From: Desulfosporosinus sp. Tol-M
GTDB lineage: Bacteria > Bacillota > Desulfitobacteriia > Desulfitobacteriales > Desulfitobacteriaceae
Reading direction: 5' to 3'
Length of the DNA: 46,872 nt
Assembly: GCA_000770645.1 (NCBI GenBank)
Contig: JQID01000203.1
Coordinates: 1-46,872 of the forward strand
Shown here: positions 1-9,142 of the stretch, piece by piece
How positions within the stretch are numbered: the stretch's first letter is position 1
How the letters are laid out: every line of letters starts with the position of its first letter
Program-made: the position numbers and the translations under genes
Notes under the pieces: generated by a model
What the model saw: the letters and a program-made list of their open reading frames with translations, nothing else
Databases searched by the model: none
What the model was told of the DNA's origin: nothing

Positions 1-325
1 ACTTTCTGATACGTTTAAAAATTTCAACTGTATCATTTTTATTAATCGTGAATAACGACGCGTGTTTATGCAATACAAGAAAACCTTTGCCTGCGTGCTC
101 AAGAGTCTTCTTTAGAATATCCCACTCACTGATTAGTTCATAGGTTTCATTTAGTAATCTCTTCGCCTTCTCAGGAGTAATCTTTTCAATAGCATTTCCA
201 ACTATGTTGACTACTTGTCCAATTACTCCGGGGCTAATAAATTTTTCATATTCTTTTGTGATTTTCTCTATCAGTTCTTTCTCTTTGGCATCTAAAATTG
301 GGGATGGGATCTCATATTCTCTCAT
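1..325 (-). CDS. EcsC-like protein, N-terminal part (cut by window edge)
   Basis: An open frame of 108 codons runs from an ATG at 325 off the left edge. The start is backed by an AAAGGAGAG ribosome binding site just upstream. The protein begins MREYEIPSPILDAKEKELIE and is charged and helical, with KITKEYEKFISPGVIGQV following and a region around residue 80 reading EHAGKGFLVLHKHAS. This resembles the start of EcsC-family proteins of Firmicutes, which are about 230-280 residues and of unclear biochemical role, but only the less conserved N-terminus is visible. Family assignment is therefore tentative; that it is a real gene is well supported by the start signals and codon pattern. Confidence 0.5.
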   Translation of the reverse strand, partial: MREYEIPSPILDAKEKELIEKITKEYEKFISPGVIGQVVNIVGNAIEKITPEKAKRLLNETYELISEWDILKKTLEHAGKGFLVLHKHASLFTINKNDTVEIFKRIRK

Positions 326-513
326 AGAATTGCTCTCCTTTCTTAACCCCGTATTTCGCAATGATATCGTCTTACTACGGAATTTGCGAATGTTTGTTCG
401 GGTATTCCTAGTAGATTATAAGTATACCCGAAGATAATTACGGAGATATTCCCTTTCTCTCAAAAAGATAATTACCTTAATTCAGGATACTCCATAATGT
501 CATCCCAGTTTGT

Positions 514-1030
514 CTATGCATTAACTAACCTCTTCTTATAATACTCCTCCAACTTCTCATCACACCGCCCAACAATCCACGCCTTCTCCTCCGCAGTCAG
601 CCTTTTCCACACATGCCTATTAAACACTCAATATCCCTGCACCGGCTCATAAAGCGCATATCCTCAAACCGCTTAATCGGATTCAGAAAGCTATTTCTCT
701 CAACATCCTTTTCCGTATACCCGTCCTTACAGTAAATACTCGATTTCTTCTCAACAACCAACCCCTGATCTTTTCTGGAGCCGTAATAATCCATAAAGTA
801 GTTAACAATATCCTCCACCAAAACTCTGAAGAAAAAGATATTCCGCTTGTTCCGGACCAAAGGTGTCACAAAACAGCTCGATAAAGAGATCTTCGGCGAC
901 ACTGCCCAGGCTTCCCTTCTGCTTGATCTTATCCGTCAATTCGCTCCAACCTCTCCGCCATCGAAAACAACTTTAAGCAACAATCTATCCTTGAAAGTAC
1001 TTTTCTACATATTCCGAATAAGTTTCTAGT
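514..1030 (-). pseudogene. Decayed gene, unrecognised (several frameshifts)
   Basis: Coding-like peptides appear in successive minus-strand frames: about 1029-1000 (ETYSEYVEKYFQ), 945-840 (DKIKQKGSLGSVAEDLFIEL and on), 830-630 (VLVEDIVNYFMDYYG ... NPIKRFEDMRFMSRCRDIE), and 630-514 (FNRHVWKRLTAEEKAWIVGR to a TAG at 514). Each is interrupted by a frame change or stop, so no intact protein can be made. The mix of a 'SVAEDLFIELF' segment and a 'SSIYCKDGYTEKDVERN' segment hints at a restriction-endonuclease-like or DNA-interacting protein, but I do not recognise the family firmly. It is most simply a relic gene in a degrading region. Confidence 0.45.
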
Positions 1031-1231
1031 AGATTTCTTTATTCACGATAATTTTTACAAATTAATTCACCATATCCTAAATTCGGCATTATTAAGTAAA
1101 ATCCTGCAAAAACTGTTTTGTTTTGCTTTATGGTTCATCTGCTCCGCGTCTCGTCCTTAGCCTTCTTCAGTAGCAGTAATCCAATGTTCTAGAAGTTAGA
1201 CGATGGAACAATGAGCTACTCAAACATAATC

Positions 1232-1918
1232 TTACTTATCATCCGTTGCTCTTCCGTCTCCAAATACAGGTATTTCGTCTCCTAAATATGTTGGTTCAGG
1301 TTTGATAATTTTGGCCCATATGAAATCTTTGTTTCTTGCGGCTATTTCTCTCACTTTATAAAATTTCATCGCTTGTCCATAATCGTGTTTGTCGGAGGCT
1401 ATCCCATACGCCTCGAGTCCCATCTCCCGAGCCAAGAAAACAGCCCGCATGAGATGGTATTCCTGAGTTACAATTATAACCCTTTGGACTTTGAAAATGT
1501 CCCGAGCCCTATATACGCTCTCATAAGTACTAAAACCCGCGTGGTCCATGAAGACGTCCTGGCTTGGTACACCCTTGTCCATCAAAAAGCTCTTCATAGC
1601 GTTAACTTCATCATAATCTTTCTGCCCATGGTCCCCGCTTACTAATATCTTTGGGGCCTTGCTTTCTTTGTAAAGTTCATTTCCTTCACTCAAACGATCA
1701 TTTAACATGGACGAAGTCGTTCCATCTGGAAAAACGTAAGCCCCTAAGACTAGGATAGCATCAGCAACCGGAACATCATTAATATTAAGTATATATTTTG
1801 TTCCGACTCGCTCGACATACCGGTCAACGGTAAGGGCAGCGCATCCCGATAAAATCATTATGACAGCCAAGAAAGCAAAAATATGCTTTAACCGTCCTCT
1901 TAATATAACTTTTTTCAT
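1232..1918 (-). CDS. DUF218/SanA-YdcF family lipoprotein
   Basis: 228 residues. The N-terminus (MKKVILRGRLKHIFAFLAV) is basic then hydrophobic and ends in a lipobox, ILSGC, so the protein is probably lipid-anchored outside the membrane. The body matches the DUF218 fold: a first strand VADAILVLGAYV, the segment RLSEGNELYKESKAPKILVS followed by GDHG, an acidic SxxTYESV-like stretch (FSTYESVYRARDIF), VIIVTQEYHLMRAVFLAREM and a late YKVREIAARNKDFI. SanA/YdcF relatives affect envelope integrity and exclusion of compounds such as vancomycin, but the reaction is not established. Start chosen for the lipoprotein signal and an AGGGATG-like site upstream. No partner gene is adjacent. Confidence 0.8.
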   Translation of the reverse strand: MKKVILRGRLKHIFAFLAVIMILSGCAALTVDRYVERVGTKYILNINDVPVADAILVLGAYVFPDGTTSSMLNDRLSEGNELYKESKAPKILVSGDHGQKDYDEVNAMKSFLMDKGVPSQDVFMDHAGFSTYESVYRARDIFKVQRVIIVTQEYHLMRAVFLAREMGLEAYGIASDKHDYGQAMKFYKVREIAARNKDFIWAKIIKPEPTYLGDEIPVFGDGRATDDK

Positions 1919-2242
1919 GTAACACCATCCCTTGTTTTCGTTCTGTCATATTCATGGTAGATGTGTCGGTTACCTGGCGCGCGCCCAAATATCCAGAGGC
2001 CGACAAGACGTCGGCCCCTCAAATTGCTCTAAGTGATGGGACGTAAGGTGCTCCCATTTGAAATATTCATTTCTGATTGGGGAAATGCTATCCTTGATTC
2101 TTGCAGACGATTCTCTATAATATTATATAATTCTGCATATTACTGCTAAGTCCTGCCAATAATGGTTTCTTTCTGCAAATTATTAAACATTTACTCTGTT
2201 TCTCCGGAAATTCTTGTGATAGCAGCAACATTACTCAAAATT
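1919..2242. other. Intergenic stretch without genes
   Basis: No frame here has a start, ribosome binding site and credible protein. It is AT-rich. The string TCCTGCCAATAA near 2148 recurs near 18589, and a related AATCCTGCAAAA lies near 1096; these may be pieces of a degenerate interspersed repeat. Confidence 0.4.
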
Positions 2243-2272
2243 AAAAATGCGCAGTGTCCACTGTGCATTTTT
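2243..2272 (-). terminator. Rho-independent terminator of the SEC-C gene
   Basis: AAAAATGCGCAGTG and CACTGTGCATTTTT form a hairpin with one mismatch and A/T tracts on both sides, so it could act both ways. It lies about 70 bases beyond the stop of the minus-strand SEC-C gene. Confidence 0.7.
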
Positions 2273-2339
2273 AGTCGAGTTCTTCTTTCTTGAACCATTT
2301 TGTAAGTTGTTTACCGTTCTCGCAAAAAGTTTTTATAGA

Positions 2340-2987
2340 CTATCTTACAGACCATCTAGTGTTAGAATACTTTTCTGTTAACCGTTTAACATCAATATTT
2401 AATGCGCACTCCTTGCCAATATCATCCACAATTCCCCATAATCCATTTTTATGCTCTTGAAATCCACTCATATAATTATTAAATGGAGTATTGACTATTA
2501 TCTCGACAGAGGAATCCATCCCTATCCCTGATCGTATTCCATAATTCCATTTTGGAATTTCCAATGTGTCAATATCGTATCCATTAATTACGGGAGAAAA
2601 AGCCATTCCGTTACCAAGGTTTTTATAAATAGCCGCATCAAAGATACTACCGTTTAACTCTATCCACGAATGGTCAAAAAAACCTCGCTCAGATTCAACT
2701 TCTCCCACCCAAAGGGATGGACTTAAACCTGCTTCGCTAAAAAGTACATAGAGAACCGCTGATACTGCACGAGATGCTCCTACCCAATTTCTTCTTTCAA
2801 TAAACTCCAATGTCTTAAAAAAGATTAAATTGATGGACTCATTATTGGTACTATCTGTAAGAATCTGTAAAGCATTGGTTTTCCACTTTTCCAATCTGTT
2901 TGAGCTAATGTTGTTATTAAGACAACAATTTTTGTACTTCGCGCCACTACCACAGGGGCAGGGGTCATTTCTTCCAATCTTACTCAT
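2340..2987 (-). CDS. SEC-C motif protein with papain-like C-terminal half
   Basis: 215 residues. Residues 1-25 are a SEC-C zinc-binding motif (IGRNDPCPCGSGAKYKNCC: the CxCx8CC-type cysteines are all present), the module found at the SecA C-terminus and on many accessory proteins. The C-terminal half has a strand-helix pattern like transglutaminase/NlpC folds: WVGASRAVSAVLYVLFSEAG, then GEVESERGFFDHSWIEL and IFDAA. The H and D of a C-H-D triad are visible, but where the cysteine would sit the sequence reads GASRA, so activity is doubtful (inference). Function unknown. A good AGGAG site precedes the ATG. It lies downstream of the MNT gene on the same strand. Confidence 0.75.
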   Translation of the reverse strand: MSKIGRNDPCPCGSGAKYKNCCLNNNISSNRLEKWKTNALQILTDSTNNESINLIFFKTLEFIERRNWVGASRAVSAVLYVLFSEAGLSPSLWVGEVESERGFFDHSWIELNGSIFDAAIYKNLGNGMAFSPVINGYDIDTLEIPKWNYGIRSGIGMDSSVEIIVNTPFNNYMSGFQEHKNGLWGIVDDIGKECALNIDVKRLTEKYSNTRWSVR

Positions 2988-3062
2988 TTCTTTCTCCTCA
3001 AAGCTAATTATTATTGGGTTGAACCAAACCGCAGCAGCATTAGCTGCTCAGTGCTTTATTAA

Positions 3063-3137
3063 TTACATTATTTCCTTAATCATATTCTTTAGTTGGGGTA
3101 GCTCGTTTTGTTGGAGAAAAACCTTGGCATCTTTCAT
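3063..3137 (-). CDS. 24-codon ORF coupled to the MNT gene (possible HEPN-partner remnant)
   Basis: The ATG overlaps the TGA stop of the MNT gene (ATGA), the usual arrangement of a translationally coupled second gene. It encodes MKDAKVFLQQNELPQLKNMI and four more residues, then TAA. MNT genes are normally paired with a HEPN-domain partner of about 110-140 residues that also starts with a charged helix. This ORF may be what is left of it after truncation. No HEPN catalytic RxxxxH motif is present. Whether the peptide is made is unknown. Confidence 0.35.
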   Translation of the reverse strand: MKDAKVFLQQNELPQLKNMIKEIM

Positions 3138-3424
3138 ATCGGCCTGGCCTCCAGAAGAATTTTATCCTTTAAGGTCCAGTGCAAAGAATCATATGTTACT
3201 ATATCGACATTTCTTCCTAAAAATTCTTCAAGGTCGTACTTCAAGGAAATGATATCAAAAAGCGAACAATCATCCTGGCATTCCACTAAGAAATCGATAT
3301 CACTCTCCCGAGTTTCCTCTTCTCTAAGGACAGAGCCGAATATTTTGACATTATGAGTTTTGTATTGTGTTGCTAAGCTAATAATTTGCTCTCGCTTACT
3401 TAAAACATCTTCAATTGCAGACAT
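3134..3424 (-). CDS. MNT-type nucleotidyltransferase (MntA-like antitoxin), orphan
   Basis: 96 residues of the minimal nucleotidyltransferase fold. The nucleotide-binding signature is complete: VKIFGSVLREEETRESDIDFLVE, i.e. GSxxR followed by SDIDFLV with the two metal-binding aspartates, and a third acidic position in NVDIVT. In HEPN/MNT toxin-antitoxin pairs such a protein adenylylates and silences the HEPN RNase. Start supported by GAGGTG six bases before the ATG. Only a 24-codon ORF, not a full HEPN gene, follows, so this copy seems to have lost its partner. Confidence 0.8.
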   Translation of the reverse strand: MSAIEDVLSKREQIISLATQYKTHNVKIFGSVLREEETRESDIDFLVECQDDCSLFDIISLKYDLEEFLGRNVDIVTYDSLHWTLKDKILLEARPI

Positions 3425-3479
3425 ATAATCACCTCAGATTAATTATACCTTATTTTACCACGAAGAAAAACTATTATTT

Positions 3480-3688
3480 GGGCTTTCAAACTACTCCAGG
3501 TTTTCCCGCGTCATTTCATATCCCCCTTTGGCTCCTCACGTTTTTCCGCCGCTTTCTCAACGGCGGGAAGAAATTCGGCCGGTTCCTCTCCCAGCATTCC
3601 TTCACCGTGTACTTCATTCACGTGCCGGTCATCGTTTTCCTGATGCTGGCGTTGCACGGTTTGCAGGCGCTACCGCAGCTAAAGTTCC
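3480..3688 (+). pseudogene. Fragment of an acyltransferase-3 (OafA-like) gene, C-terminal part
   Basis: One plus-strand frame reads FFRRFLNGGKKFGRFLSQHS, then FTVYFIHVPVIVFLMLALHG and LQALPQLKF. The pattern 'FLS..SFTVYFIHVPVIV' is characteristic of the last membrane helices of acyltransferase-3 family integral membrane proteins that O-acetylate surface polysaccharides. There is no upstream part and the frame stops being family-like at about 3685, exactly where the antisense response-regulator sequence begins. GC content is higher than in the neighbours. It is a gene scrap left by a rearrangement. Confidence 0.55.
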
Positions 3689-4351
3689 AATTCCCCACAC
3701 CACCTTCAAGTATTTCGGCTCTTTAGGGTTGATTTCAATCCGTTCTCTTATTTTTCGAATATGGACGGCGACTGTATTTTCCGGACAAAAAGCAGTTTCC
3801 TGCCATACTTTTTCATATATTTCATCGATGGAATATACCCTGCCCGCATTGGCTGTCAACAGCTTCAGGATCTTATATTGGACCGGCGTAAGTTTTACCT
3901 CCTCGCCATCAACCGTTACCTGCTTACCCTGATCATCAATCACCAGTCCGCCTGTTTAATAGACATTACTTTTACTTTCCAGGCTCCCTAAGCTGGTATT
4001 GCGTCTGAGCTGGGACTTCACCCTGGCCATTAATTCCAAAGCATTGAACGGCTTAGTAACATAATCGTCCGCCCACATATTTAAGCCAATTATTTTGTCC
4101 GTATCCTTAGCTTTTGCCGAGAGTATAATAACCGGTATATTCTTATCTTCTCTGAGCTTCATAGTTGCCCTGAGCCCATCCAGGTGCGGCATCATAGTAT
4201 CCATAATCCCCAAATGGACCTCATTTTCTTCAACTACTTTTAAAGCTTCCAGGCCATGCGCAGCTTTAAAAACTTGATAACCCTCGTATTCTAAGTAGAT
4301 GCTTATCGCTTCTAAAATATCTTTATCGTCATCGCAAACCAGGATATTCAT
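3686..4351 (-). pseudogene. Response regulator (OmpR/PhoB class), copy 1, nonsense mutation and lost C-terminus
   Basis: Start is the ATG at 4351 (GGGAGG eight bases upstream). The receiver domain reads MNILVCDDDKDILEAISIYL, with the phospho-aspartate in GIMDTMMP and the conserved lysine in YVTKPF. At codon 132 a TAA stands where copy 2 (14977-15579) has an AAA lysine (SNVY-stop versus SNVYK). Beyond it the frame stays open through a complete winged-helix domain (KLTPVQYKILKLLTANAGRV ... HIRKIRERIE ... YLKVVWGIG) and then runs, at about 3686, into foreign sequence before the last residues. Unless the stop is suppressed, only an isolated receiver domain is made. No sensor kinase is nearby. Confidence 0.75.
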
Positions 4352-4456
4352 GCCGTATCCCTCCCACCTCATGATCTATCCAATCATATCACACCCCCTG
4401 TTCTTTTCTTTAAGGTAATCATATCAACTAAATCTTACGATAAGCTTGCCCTAATT

Positions 4457-4473
4457 CTTAAGAACTTCTTAAA
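4457..4473. promoter_or_regulatory. Palindrome upstream of response regulator copy 1
   Basis: CTTAAGAACTTCTTAAA, an 8+1+8 inverted repeat with one changed end base. The same palindrome, perfect, stands at a matching distance before copy 2 (15685-15701), inside about 110 bases of upstream sequence shared by the two copies. It may be an autoregulatory binding site. Confidence 0.45.
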
Positions 4474-4532
4474 GATTAATTCATTAGGCCATAGCGCAGC
4501 AATGCTGCCGACAATAAGCTTCCCCCACCGAG

Positions 4533-4570
4533 AAAAAGCCCCACGATCCCGGACGGGATTGTGGGGCTTT
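4533..4570 (-). terminator. Strong terminator for the DMT transporter gene
   Basis: AAGCCCCACGATCCC and GGGATTGTGGGGCTT pair over about 15 bases with a short loop; on the minus strand the stem is followed by TTTTT. It lies 170 bases past the stop of the minus-strand transporter gene. Confidence 0.85.
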
Positions 4571-4742
4571 GCTCAGTAAATCTGCCTACTTAGGCTAAGT
4601 TCAAAAACTATAAGGTGAAATTGCCATAACGCTGGGTATAGGCCTGCTTTGGGTCATTCCCTACTTTGAGACTGCTAAGGCAAACTTTTACCAGGACTTG
4701 AAAAGTAATTTAAGTAATTTGGAGTGAGCAAATAAGACAAAC

Positions 4743-5666
4743 TCATGGTTCCGAATTCTCAGATGACTCCTGCTCACTTTTCATCCCCGTTTTCGATAAT
4801 TGAACTAAAAATACCCCGCCTAAAATAATGACCCCGGCAATGAACACTGCCGGTGAGATCGGCTCGTCTAGAATAAGAGCGCCTAAGATCACTCCGACAA
4901 CCGGATTAACGTAAGCATAGGTACCGGCCTTTGAGGCCGGCCACCTCTGCAGGATATAGATATATGAACTGTAACCAAGGATCGAACCAAACACGATCAA
5001 ATAGGCCAGAGCGCCAACCCCCTTGGCAGTTAGCTGAATTCCACCTGCCTCTCCCAGCAAGAGCCCAACTATGGTCAGGGCAACCCCTCCGGCCAATATT
5101 TGTATACTTATATTGGCCCCCATTGTTGCGGAGGATTTAAATGTCTTGGAATAGACTGAGCCCAGTGACCAGGAAAGAGCCGCCAGCAGCAGCAATATTC
5201 CCCCTGAAAGATCAATTATTTTAACATCAGAACCCGTCAATACCAAAAGGGCAACCCCGCTAAACCCTAAAAGTAAACCGAACCACCCCTGCGGGCCAAT
5301 CCTTGGACTATTGGACAGGAACCTTTCGAGAATCGCCGTGAATAAGGGGACAATCGCTAAGAGAAGTGCTGCGGCTCCCGAACAAACCCATTGTTCCGTC
5401 CAAACGACAAGCCCGTTGCCACCTAACAGTAAGAATAAACCAACTATGACCTGCCTCCGGAGGTCTATAAAATCTTCAGGAAATTTGTACCCTTTAAAAT
5501 AAGCATATGACAACACCAAAGACCCTGCCAGCAAGGACCTTATACCGGCAAATAAAAATGGCGGAAAGTCGCTGACTCCAATTCTAATCGCCAGATACGT
5601 TGACCCCCAAATAATACAAACGGCCAAGTAGGCCAAAATTACCGTTGTCTCTTCTCTCTTTGCCAT
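4743..5666 (-). CDS. EamA/DMT-superfamily transporter
   Basis: 307 residues with about ten hydrophobic helices, the usual size for the drug/metabolite transporter superfamily. Two EamA repeats are visible: the first opens with VILAYLAVCIIWGSTYLAIR (the WGS[TS]Y signature of the first helix), the second has GGILLLLAALSWSLGSVYSK. The first repeat ends near GFSGVALLVLTG and the second near LGALILDEPISPAVFIAGVI, where the ExP motif is conserved. Such proteins export amino acids, metabolites or drugs; the substrate cannot be read from the sequence. The charged tail (KSEQESSENSEP) is cytoplasmic. Single-gene transcript ending at the terminator near 4550. Confidence 0.9.
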   Translation of the reverse strand: MAKREETTVILAYLAVCIIWGSTYLAIRIGVSDFPPFLFAGIRSLLAGSLVLSYAYFKGYKFPEDFIDLRRQVIVGLFLLLGGNGLVVWTEQWVCSGAAALLLAIVPLFTAILERFLSNSPRIGPQGWFGLLLGFSGVALLVLTGSDVKIIDLSGGILLLLAALSWSLGSVYSKTFKSSATMGANISIQILAGGVALTIVGLLLGEAGGIQLTAKGVGALAYLIVFGSILGYSSYIYILQRWPASKAGTYAYVNPVVGVILGALILDEPISPAVFIAGVIILGGVFLVQLSKTGMKSEQESSENSEP

Positions 5667-5896
5667 TAGCTCATCTCTCTATTCCAACACACATTTGCCA
5701 TTCTATCCTTCGACGTGCGGGAAAAGGTTTTACTGCCGCATGGGAGATCGTCCTTCCTCTCCTATCAATCACTGCAGCACCCATAGCTAATTCCCTTCTG
5801 TGTACTGTTTTATCCGCAATTAACTTAAATTAAATTTTACCCCATATACTCTAAGAATGCTATGAACGACTACCAATTTGGAATTAAAATGTATAC

Positions 5897-7893
5897 TCAA
5901 TTAACCAATATGCGACAAAGTGGTTGCTTTAAAAGCGAAATGTTTGCATTTGCCCGCGGAAGCTGTTTGGTAGTTATATGGAAATTAAAGTTGTAGTCTT
6001 CAAAATACTCCCCCTGAAAGCGTCCGTTCGTTGAAGCTTTATTACTGAAACGAGCGGTGATCGTGAAAATTCCTTGAGTTCCGTCAAAGGTACCCGTCCA
6101 AGCACTTTCGCAGAAACTGTAACGCTGCGTTACGTGAAAACCATAAGCTTCTCCGTCCGCTGCACTATTGGACCTTCTTTCGAAATTGGAAGGCCAGATA
6201 TTCTGAGGGTAATCCTCGATTTTGATTTCATCGATTTGAAACACCCCTTCTTGCGTCGGTCCAACGGATATGTAGCTTTCTGTGACCGGTTCACCATAAT
6301 CAAAGGCAGCTACCTCAAGTACCTGACAACAGCCGCGAATTGAAACAGTCACCGGTAATGAAATCAGCCATATTTCCGCAAAACCCACTTCTCGCACCTT
6401 TTTGCGCAGTATAGATGCCGGTGCGGCTGTGATATTGATATTTGCCCCATGAAAGGCGTAATCTTTAAAGTTGAACGCCCCATTGCCGTATTGGGCCTGG
6501 ATAAACGGCAGATAAGCATAAATATTCATCTTGATTACCTGAGTCGTGGGTTTAACATTAACCTGAGCAGCGGTTTTCGCTTTGCCGGTAATAATAAGCT
6601 GCATATAAGCTGAAGCAAGCCTTTGCTCTTCCGGATTTTTTTCAACAAGCGGTTGCAGCTGATCTTTGGTTAACAGATGACTTGTCTTGCCGTTGGCTTT
6701 TAGCCTTCGTGCCTGGGCCTCTTCCCGGATATCAATATGGGTATAGGTCTTCCCATACGGCGAGGGTGGATTTCGTGCAGCCTGCTGATCGCAACAACAT
6801 TTTGGGCCACTAACTTTTCCGGCCTGCATGAAAAGATTTCGCTGATCTTGAAGTCCCCTGTGAGCTCCAATGAAACTGGGAATCGCAACAACCAAGAACT
6901 TGTATATTGGCCGGGAAAAATCTTGCGATATTTATACTCTGCCGGTATATCCTGCTCCCGCAGATAGGCATCACCGAGATAGCTATCACAATTTGCCGGA
7001 TTGGCAGGATCAACATCGTGATTAATCAGTTTAAGAAACGTATAAGCATAGGTATCGACTTTCTCTACCTTGGTCATGCCTTTCACTTCATTTGTGTCTA
7101 TCCTTAAGATGGTTGCAGCGAGAACCTTCTCCGCCAGCAAATCAGGCTTTAACTTGACGAGCTGATCTGCAGGTATAGTTTCCATGAGTTTGCCACGTTC
7201 ATCATACCGGCAGGCTCTTTTCCCCAAATCAAGATGGATGCCGGACTTCTTTTGCATCATCCCGCCGGGATGTGCTTTGGCTAAGGCATCGATCATATCC
7301 GTGTTAAAACCGTTAACCACATTATGTAAATTTATGTCAACTGCTTTACCGGCCCTATGGAAAAACTCCGGTGAGAGATCTTCTAATTTGCCGGCGCCTT
7401 TTCCATCCCACCATCCCTGCTCGATAGAGACAGAGTTATTGGCAAACAACGCATTCCGATAACTTTCCAAGAGTGTTGCTGTTTTTAGAATATTCTCCAG
7501 GATTTCTTGATGGGGAGGAACTTTACTGACGTTTTGGAAAAATGATAGCCAGGTAAAGCTTGGCGTAACATAGGCATCTTCAGGGATTGCCAGGGCTTTT
7601 TTTCCTTCAATCATTCTGTAAAGGTCTTCCGGAGAGAGGAGGTTCTTTTCCCCCGTCTGAACTTGTACTGTCAAGGTAATTTCAGACCCACAATCTACAT
7701 TTAAGTATCCATTTTCTGGAACCGAAAGACTGATATTTAATTTTTCCGCTTCATTATTCAGGGCAATGGCTTTAACAATCAAAAACTTTCTGTCACACAC
7801 CGTATGGAAAGTGCAATTTAGTTCAGTTCCTTGACCGATAGTTTCGTTGGAGTCACTATCCACCCAGATAATCTTATATGCAGGCTGTGTCAT
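5897..7893 (-). pseudogene. Large uncharacterised protein with M15-like domain, split by a frameshift
   Basis: Two minus-strand frames, 7893 to about 6750 and about 6760 to 5897, join into one protein of roughly 665 residues with a one-base frame change near 6750 (frame one reads VVAISRLHEIHPRR, frame two continues YGKTYTHIDIREEAQARRLK). The upstream part begins MTQPAYKIIWVDSDSNETIG and has a beta-rich N-terminus. At about residues 175-235 lies FFHRAGKAVDIN ... KKSGIHLDLGKR, matching the HxxGxAxDI and xHxDxG zinc-ligand motifs of peptidase M15 (D-Ala-D-Ala carboxypeptidase-like) domains. The C-terminal part is beta-rich and unrecognised. The split may be a true lesion, a programmed shift or a sequencing error. 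No partner gene is adjacent. Confidence 0.5.
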
Positions 7894-8033
7894 GCGTTAC
7901 TCTCACCTCCGCGTAATTGAATAGTTGCTACAGCGCCTCTCTTCCAAATCGAACAAGTATCGAGTGACTAACAATAGTGGTCGACTTTAGCCTTAGATTA
8001 TGGTATAATATGGACATATTTCTATTTGCTTCT

Positions 8034-8810
8034 TCACTGTACTTCTATTAATTCATTTATAGCCATTAATGTTTTTCCAATCGGTTTATGGATTGCTATG
8101 ACCTGACGCGAGTTGTCAAAACTGGTAGTGGTTTTGTTTATGATCACTATTTTGGAACGAGGAGGTGCATATTCAATCAAGTCGGCTACGGGATACACCG
8201 TAAGGGATGTTCCTAAAACAAAAACCAATTCCGCTTTTTGAATTATTTTGAAAGCATCTTCGTATCTGGGGACATTTTCTTCAAACAAAACTGTGTCCCG
8301 TTTAATCAGATTATCCGCATGTTTGTCCAGGCAATCACAATAGTAAAACTCTCCGCCTTTGGCAACAAGTTCGGCAAATACATATTGCCTCTTGCATCTT
8401 AGACATGTAGCAGTTTTACCGGTTCCATGGATTTCGATAACTTTTTTGCTCCCTGCATCAAAATGGAGGGAATCAACGTTTTGCGTAATAATCTGATGAA
8501 CTAACCCTTTTTCCTCCCACTCTGCGAGGATGATGTGGCCAATATTTGGCTGAAGATCTTTAATGTATAAGTACTTTAATACGGCATCGTAAAACTGACG
8601 GGGATACCGATAAAAGTAGGTCAGGGAGAAGACTTCTTCAGGGATTTCAGAATATACGCCTCTATTGGAACGAAAATCCGATATCCCGCTTTCAGTGGAC
8701 ATGCCTGCACCTGTCAATACTACTGTGTTATTGGATTTATGTAATAGTTCCGCTACCTCTTTTATTTCATCCATAATTTTCTTTAGTGAGCTCTCGTCCG
8801 GCAAGTACAA
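8034..8810 (-). CDS. cobB: Sir2-family NAD-dependent protein deacylase
   Basis: Up to 258 residues, the normal sirtuin length. Motifs in order: NAD-binding VVLTGAGMSTESGISDFRS, the QNVDSLH box, the catalytic histidine in IEIHGT, a four-cysteine zinc site (CLRC ... CDC, the last pair closely spaced) and the second NAD box LVFVLGTSLTVYPVADLI. It removes acyl groups from protein lysines while consuming NAD. The frame opens with a TTG at 8810; an ATG at 8774 is an alternative but neither has an ideal ribosome binding site. It stands alone, divergent from the cfa gene. Confidence 0.9.
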   Translation of the reverse strand: MYLPDESSLKKIMDEIKEVAELLHKSNNTVVLTGAGMSTESGISDFRSNRGVYSEIPEEVFSLTYFYRYPRQFYDAVLKYLYIKDLQPNIGHIILAEWEEKGLVHQIITQNVDSLHFDAGSKKVIEIHGTGKTATCLRCKRQYVFAELVAKGGEFYYCDCLDKHADNLIKRDTVLFEENVPRYEDAFKIIQKAELVFVLGTSLTVYPVADLIEYAPPRSKIVIINKTTTSFDNSRQVIAIHKPIGKTLMAINELIEVQ

Positions 8811-9142
8811 AACTCACTAAATATCCACTTCCTTTCCTTAAATACTATTTTTAAATACTATTTTTAAATACTACTCTTTGTGTGTAACCTGTTGATAAGT
8901 CTGTTGATAAAGTTCTTATCCTGCATGTTTGAAAACGTTTCCCAATCCCTTTGTTCGTCGCAAAAAATCTCTTTTAAAATGTTCTCTAGCGTGTTATAGC
9001 GCGGCTTGGAACGGACATACTACCTTTGGCTCTGTCCTCCCGGGTTCCCGTAAACATGCAAAGTCTTAGCATTCGCAAACCGTGATGTGGGGCTTGATAA
9101 ACCAGACGAACCTTATTATATTGAGATATAGGAGGAACAAAC
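8811..9142. other. Intergenic region between sir2 and cfa with short tandem repeats
   Basis: Divergent promoter region. At 8839-8877 the 13-base unit AAATACTATTTTT occurs about 2.7 times, and near 8891-8911 TGTTGATAAG is doubled. An AGGAGG site at 9131 serves cfa. No further gene seen. Confidence 0.5.

Noticed and set aside
1824-2006. Upstream minus-strand ORF overlapping the DUF218 gene start
   Set aside because: Out of frame with the lipoprotein signal and without family features.
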